From the NCBI GenBank assembly GCA_041672465.1, contig JBAYZO010000068.1, forward strand, positions 1-7,830: 7,830 nt of DNA, read 5' to 3'. Below the pieces are notes generated by a model. It searched no databases. It was not told the origin of the DNA and worked only from the letters and a program-made list of their open reading frames with translations. Position numbers and translations under genes: made by a program. How positions within the stretch are numbered: the stretch's first letter is position 1; each line of letters begins with the position of its first letter. Origin of the DNA: UBA1206 sp041672465 (GTDB lineage Bacteria > Bacillota > Clostridia > Oscillospirales > CAG-382). This document shows, in pieces, positions 5,402 through 7,830 of the stretch.

Positions 5402-5551
5402 GGGCAAGTGAAGGATTGAACCAATTGGAGTTTCCTTCAGGACTTAGTATCTACCAATTTTCAGGGCATAAACACAACCCCTTTTCACGTTACTGGACTA
5501 TTCACGTCTGATACCAATTGCCTTACCCCCTAAAATTTCTTAGGCTTGCCC
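5402..5551 (-). ncRNA. Candidate structured RNA element between dcd and the zinc-finger gene
   Basis: The 150-base gap is closed by a perfect 7-bp helix: minus-strand GGGCAAG (5551-5545) with CTTGCCC (5408-5402), extendable by a G·U and a T-A pair. Directly abutting its 5' strand is the hairpin CCTAA/TTAGG (5544-5529). Directly abutting its 3' strand is the 7-bp hairpin TGAAGGA/TCCTTCA (5439-5409), whose loop carries GGTTCAATCC, a tRNA T-loop-like sequence. A further 8-bp pairing, TTGGTATC (5517-5510) with GATACTAA (5451-5444), contains one G·U that works only on the minus strand. No coding frame fits. It is not a standard tRNA: U8, a D-arm and an anticodon arm are absent and it is twice the usual length. 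It could be a cis-acting leader, a riboswitch-like element, a tRNA-like RNA or a degraded gene. I do not recognise a named class. Confidence 0.5.
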
Positions 5552-5558
5552 CAACTGG

Positions 5559-6050
5559 TTACTTCCATGGTTTTGTTGGCCCCATTTGTCCTTGATAGTG
5601 GTGACCTGTTTTGTATGTTCTATTGCAAGTAGCCGCAACCATACAAAACGCCAGTTGAGCTACAATTTCACCGGCTTCAAGCCGCACCGGTTCCGGCCAA
5701 CAGTTCGTAAATTCAAAAGTCACCTGCCCGTAAAATCCGGGGTCAATCCAGCATGCATGTAAATGTTCGACCCCTTTTCGGCAATATGTTGATTTCATAA
5801 AAAGCATTGCAGCAATGTCATCCGGTAGCTTTATAGTTTCTAAGCTATGGAACAAATAAAACCGACCCGGCAATATTCTCATATTATTGAATTTTATTTC
5901 TTCTGACCAATTATTATTACTTACAGGCATTCTGTAAGCGCCACCAAGCGCAATATCATAGCTTGCCGGAGATAATTGTGCTTCATTGTAAGGTGTAACC
6001 ATATCCAGATTGATAATCCTGTCTTCAATAAATTTATCAGGCAATATCAT
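5559..6050 (-). CDS. dcd: dCTP deaminase
   Basis: A 163-residue member of the dCTP deaminase/dUTPase fold, converting dCTP to dUTP and ammonia in pyrimidine nucleotide synthesis. Family marks in order: QLSPASYDIALGG (25-37, trimer core); LPGRFYLF (60-67); MKSTYCR with Ser87 and Arg91; HACWIDPGFYGQVTFEFTN (98-116) with Asp103 and Glu113, the last matching the catalytic Glu that separates deaminases from plain dUTPases; GEIVAQLAF with Gln132; and a C-terminal HHYQGQMGPT phosphate-binding arm. It is slightly shorter than the roughly 190-residue bacterial enzymes. Whether it also hydrolyses dUTP (bifunctional type) cannot be read from the sequence. Start: the ATG at 6050 follows AAGGAAGG, which overlaps the upstream stop region (2-nt gap). 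Confidence 0.9.
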   Translation of the reverse strand: MILPDKFIEDRIINLDMVTPYNEAQLSPASYDIALGGAYRMPVSNNNWSEEIKFNNMRILPGRFYLFHSLETIKLPDDIAAMLFMKSTYCRKGVEHLHACWIDPGFYGQVTFEFTNCWPEPVRLEAGEIVAQLAFCMVAATCNRTYKTGHHYQGQMGPTKPWK

Positions 6051-6052
6051 TT

Positions 6053-6256
6053 TTATCCTTCCTTAAAACATACGCTGTTAAAACTGCCTTTGAATCCTTT
6101 TAGAAAAACCTTTGTATGCCATGAATGCACTTCAACAAAACTCACTTCGTATTGTTCGCCAACAACAAGTTTATCGGTTGATCCGGTATGATTACCAAAA
6201 AATTTTTGTCTTGCGTCACACCCTTCAAAAGTTACCTTATCACCTACTTTCATCAT
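6053..6256 (-). CDS. Small phage protein with VEVHSWHTK motif, 67 aa
   Basis: A 67-residue protein, VGDKVTFEGC at the start and YEVSFVEVHSWHTKVFLKGF...FNSVCF at the end. The alternating strand pattern suggests a small SH3-like beta barrel. From memory, the EVHSWHTK...FNSVxF ending recurs in small phage proteins of unknown role. It starts with two Met codons (6256 and 6253) behind AAAGGGGTG; the first is used here and either is possible. It ends 2 nt before dcd, so the pair is likely coupled. No catalytic motif is evident. Confidence 0.75.
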   Translation of the reverse strand: MMKVGDKVTFEGCDARQKFFGNHTGSTDKLVVGEQYEVSFVEVHSWHTKVFLKGFKGSFNSVCFKEG

Positions 6257-6269
6257 ATCACCCCTTTTA

Positions 6270-6461
6270 TTAATTCAACCAAAGCTTCCAAAATGGCATG
6301 TGTTCAACCTTTTGAATATTAACGCCCCTGTTTTTCAGTTTGGTTTCATAATACGATATCATAAATGTAAATCGAAGATTTTGAAGAAACAATATCAACG
6401 CCAAAACAATTGAAAATATTAAAACCATTAGCAATGACATTTCATTACCTGTAAGATTCAT
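6270..6461 (-). CDS. Small single-pass membrane protein, 63 aa
   Basis: From the ATG at 6461 the protein has 63 residues. Residues about 8-28 (MSLLMVLIFSIVLALILFLQ) form one clear transmembrane helix, followed by a basic segment (YYETKLKNRG), probably cytoplasmic. A TTG at 6491 would add ten residues, but that codon has no well-spaced ribosome site, whereas the ATG follows AAAAAGGGGG. The start lies inside the last 17 bases of the preceding gene. Small membrane proteins of this type in phages can be holins or spanin parts, but one helix and this context are not enough to say so. Function unknown. Confidence 0.68.
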   Translation of the reverse strand: MNLTGNEMSLLMVLIFSIVLALILFLQNLRFTFMISYYETKLKNRGVNIQKVEHMPFWKLWLN

Positions 6462-6864
6462 TATGGCCCCCTTTTTCTTCCGGTTCGACAATTCCTATGC
6501 AATCACCACCCGGTGTCGGGAATGTTGCTCCCGTACACCACTTCCAACCACGCTCAGTTTTTTCCCAATAACCGCCACCAGACGTATAAGCTTTTGTTCC
6601 GATAGGGTACCAAGATTTATAATTAATTGACATTATTTCTTTCAATTCTCTGAATTTTTTAACCGCTTCAATCATTGCCCGGTTATAACAATAAATACAT
6701 AATTCTTTTGTTTCTGCCCGGCAACTGATAGAATTTCCATCATGGTCTATATAACAATCCTTACCATCCAAGACATCATCAATATGACAAAGGTAGGAAA
6801 ATGTTTGACCCATTGTACCTTCCGGTATTTCTCTCCCGCATGCATCACAAAATCTTTTTATCAT
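6445..6864 (-). CDS. Hypothetical Cys-rich protein, probable zinc binder, 139 aa
   Basis: The N-terminal 60 residues carry CDAC (Cys6/Cys9), Cys26, Cys37, Cys48 and CIYC (Cys56/Cys59), a pattern that fits one or two structural zinc sites. A helix (NRAMIEAVKKFRELKEIM) separates this from a C-terminal Gly/Trp-rich part, GTKAYTSGGGYWEKTERGWKWC, which looks like strands of a small beta domain. I do not recognise a family with a known role. Start: the ATG at 6864 is preceded by TGGAGAA at short spacing. The 52-nt gap upstream contains part of a 27-bp repeat with a TATAAT-like site, so this may be the first gene of a transcript that continues through dcd. Confidence 0.72.
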   Translation of the reverse strand: MIKRFCDACGREIPEGTMGQTFSYLCHIDDVLDGKDCYIDHDGNSISCRAETKELCIYCYNRAMIEAVKKFRELKEIMSINYKSWYPIGTKAYTSGGGYWEKTERGWKWCTGATFPTPGGDCIGIVEPEEKGGHNESYR

Positions 6865-6907
6865 ATCATTTCTCCATATATTGTTCCGTTAAGTTTTATT
6901 GCAGCAC

Positions 6908-6934
6908 ATTTTATCTTCATACTTTATTATACCC
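6908..6934 (-). repeat. 27-bp direct repeat, copy A, at the end of the DUF4942 gene
   Basis: It matches 7709-7735 at 25 of 27 positions, in the same orientation. This copy covers the last codons and stop of the DUF4942 gene and contains GGGTATAAT (6926-6934). The two copies are 801 bp apart and read in different frames in their respective genes. Confidence 0.85.
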
Positions 6935-7705
6935 AAGTTTATTTCCACCGGCCATTTTATTTAATTTAGCTACCAAATCCATTCTTTTAAATTCAATATG
7001 AAGCGTCCCTTTCATATACCACTTGCATTTAAAATATTCAGTTTCACAAAAATCAAGTTTATCATTCATAGCTGCTTGAATCTTTGTTGTCATATCTCCG
7101 GGATATTTAATTGGCCCTTTACCATCCATAAGATGAAATGCATTGTCAATACATCTAAGATTCTGATCTCTGGTATAATTTAAGCACATATAATAATTGC
7201 AATCAACAATACCGGTTAAAATTACCCTTTTACCAATAGCATATTCAGTATTTGTTTTATAAGATGAACATCTCGGCCTCAAAATATTAAAAGTTTCTTG
7301 AATAGTTTCATGCAATAAACTTCTCATGCTTGAAGAAAAATTATTCATAAAGTCTAATACTGTCGCAATACTAATTTCCGGTATTTCACCGGACTCCACT
7401 TGTTTATATAATTCTTCAGACCGTTTTACAGTCATCAAATTCTTTACTTGTGATCTTTCAATAATTTTATGCCAAGCATTTTTCTTAATAATTTTTGCAA
7501 TGTTTTTTGCATCATAACCAATATTATATCCATGGGCATTTCTATCCATTACATTGTCACCAAGACCAGAAGCACTCAACCGCTTTTTAGCTCTATCCAA
7601 AGTTGCGTATGCTTCTGCGACTTCCTTTTGTGCTGTTGCATAAGCATCACACATTGAAGCAATCGTATCCGGATTTATTAATTCTTTATCTAAAGCAATC
7701 GTCAT
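6917..7705 (-). CDS. DUF4942 domain protein
   Basis: A 262-residue protein. The N-terminal third is helical (DAYATAQKEVAEAYATLDRAKKRL). The middle carries features I associate with DUF4942: 'IIKKNAWHKIIERSQVKNLM' (about 72-91), EIPEIS (about 107-112), and a downstream YKTN (149-152). The C-terminus has HLMDGKGPIKYPGDM and KWYMKGTLHIEFKRMDLVAKLN, matching that family's 'wfkNGn.HL.F.r.dLv..mN' end. In many phage and prophage proteins this domain is fused to a SAM-dependent DNA methyltransferase; no methyltransferase motif is present here. Biochemical role unknown. Start: the ATG at 7705 overlaps the previous stop as TAATG, with GAGGA 10-14 bases upstream. Confidence 0.8.
   Translation of the reverse strand: MTIALDKELINPDTIASMCDAYATAQKEVAEAYATLDRAKKRLSASGLGDNVMDRNAHGYNIGYDAKNIAKIIKKNAWHKIIERSQVKNLMTVKRSEELYKQVESGEIPEISIATVLDFMNNFSSSMRSLLHETIQETFNILRPRCSSYKTNTEYAIGKRVILTGIVDCNYYMCLNYTRDQNLRCIDNAFHLMDGKGPIKYPGDMTTKIQAAMNDKLDFCETEYFKCKWYMKGTLHIEFKRMDLVAKLNKMAGGNKLGYNKV
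6926..6934 (-). promoter_or_regulatory. GGGTATAAT promoter-like site ahead of the Cys-rich gene
   Basis: A perfect TATAAT preceded by GGG lies 62 nt upstream of the start at 6864. No clear -35 box is seen, so it would need an extended or phage-specific recognition mode. Function is inferred from recurrence of the motif. Confidence 0.42.
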
Positions 7706-7830
7706 TATATTTTATCCTCATGCTTTATTATACCCGCTTTTTGTTGTTCATTGTATAAAAAATCTTCTTCAGTCCAGTCAGAAGGATAAGCCCCGTAATC
7801 ATCGCCATAATTTTCTTCTCCAGCTGCAAC
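7705..7830 (-). CDS. C-terminal end of an unrecognised protein (partial)
   Basis: An open frame enters from the right edge and ends with TAA at 7707-7705. The 41 visible residues are acidic and aromatic (GEENYGDDYGAYPSDWTEED) with a short basic end (QQKAGIIKHEDKI). The low-complexity acidic tail gives no family. Its stop overlaps the DUF4942 start by one base, which supports it as a real upstream member of the operon. Confidence 0.7.
   Translation of the reverse strand, partial: VAAGEENYGDDYGAYPSDWTEEDFLYNEQQKAGIIKHEDKI
7709..7735 (-). repeat. 27-bp direct repeat, copy B, just before the DUF4942 gene
   Basis: It matches 6908-6934 at 25 of 27 positions. This copy lies in the last codons of the upstream gene, ends four bases before the DUF4942 start, and includes its GAGGA ribosome site and the GGGTATAAT core. 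Confidence 0.85.
7727..7735 (-). promoter_or_regulatory. GGGTATAAT promoter-like site ahead of DUF4942
   Basis: A TATAAT with the same GGG extension lies 22 nt before the start at 7705, inside the 3' end of the upstream gene. No convincing -35 box is present. Confidence 0.4.

Noticed and set aside
5421..5428. CCAATTGG palindrome as an operator
   Set aside because: A single 8-bp palindrome inside the loop of a longer hairpin; there is no second copy or promoter beside it.
5402..5551. Standard tRNA gene on the minus strand (7-bp acceptor-like stem, GGTTCAATCC)
   Set aside because: The nominal T-stem ATTGG/CTTCA does not pair, there is no U8, D-arm or anticodon arm, and the element is 150 bases long. 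It is kept only as a structured RNA candidate.
5402..5551. Group I intron or hammerhead ribozyme
   Set aside because: Fragments such as AATAGTCC and CTGAAGGAAAC recall core sequences, but the full conserved cores (P7 pairing, CUGANGA) are not present and no split gene surrounds it.
1..7830. CRISPR array, insertion sequence or attachment site
   Set aside because: No regularly spaced repeats, transposase or integrase sequence were seen. The only mobile element supported is the intein with its nested endonuclease.

Overview
The window looks like part of an AT-rich tailed-phage (Caudoviricetes) or prophage genome. Every gene I can support lies on the minus strand, so transcription runs from base 7830 towards base 1. 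The genes are tightly packed, with overlaps of the TAATG and ATGGGTAA type and strong purine-rich ribosome binding sites. The terminase large subunit, dCTP deaminase, thymidylate kinase, a DUF4942 protein and a DUF1382-like protein all fit a phage. Nothing in the window identifies the host.

Layout in transcription order: (1) 7830-7705, the tail of an unrecognised gene. (2) 7705-6917, a DUF4942 protein flanked by a nearly perfect 27-bp direct repeat that carries a GGGTATAAT motif. (3) 6864-6053, three small genes: a Cys-rich probable zinc protein, a one-helix membrane protein and a small 'VEVHSWHTK' protein. (4) 6050-5559, dCTP deaminase. (5) 5551-5402, an intergenic element with abutting inverted repeats that looks like a structured RNA. 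(6) 5378-4465, a small zinc-finger-like protein and thymidylate kinase. (7) 4472-2139, a TerL packaging ATPase/nuclease interrupted by an intein, followed by an intrinsic terminator. (8) 1948-1286, three small phage proteins behind a promoter-like site. (9) 1273-1, a short nucleotide-sugar-dehydrogenase-like protein and an edge-truncated open frame that joins a small phage protein to a glycosyltransferase-like start.

The main discovery is inside terL. An intein (precursor residues 432-750) interrupts the conserved THM/SDAIGYY nuclease motif. Where an in-frame homing endonuclease would normally sit, a complete HNH endonuclease gene with two zinc fingers (2958-2299) is encoded in a different reading frame. 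It has its own strong Shine-Dalgarno sequence, embedded in intein block B codons, and its own stop codon, 26 codons before the end of the intein. The intein frame stays open through the whole nested gene. This gives one piece of DNA that encodes a protein-splicing element and, out of frame, a separately translated homing enzyme.

The metabolic genes fit together. dCTP deaminase supplies dUTP/dUMP, and thymidylate kinase phosphorylates dTMP, which would serve phage DNA synthesis before packaging by TerL. The sugar dehydrogenase and glycosyltransferase-like genes suggest modification of a phage or host glycan, but this is inference.
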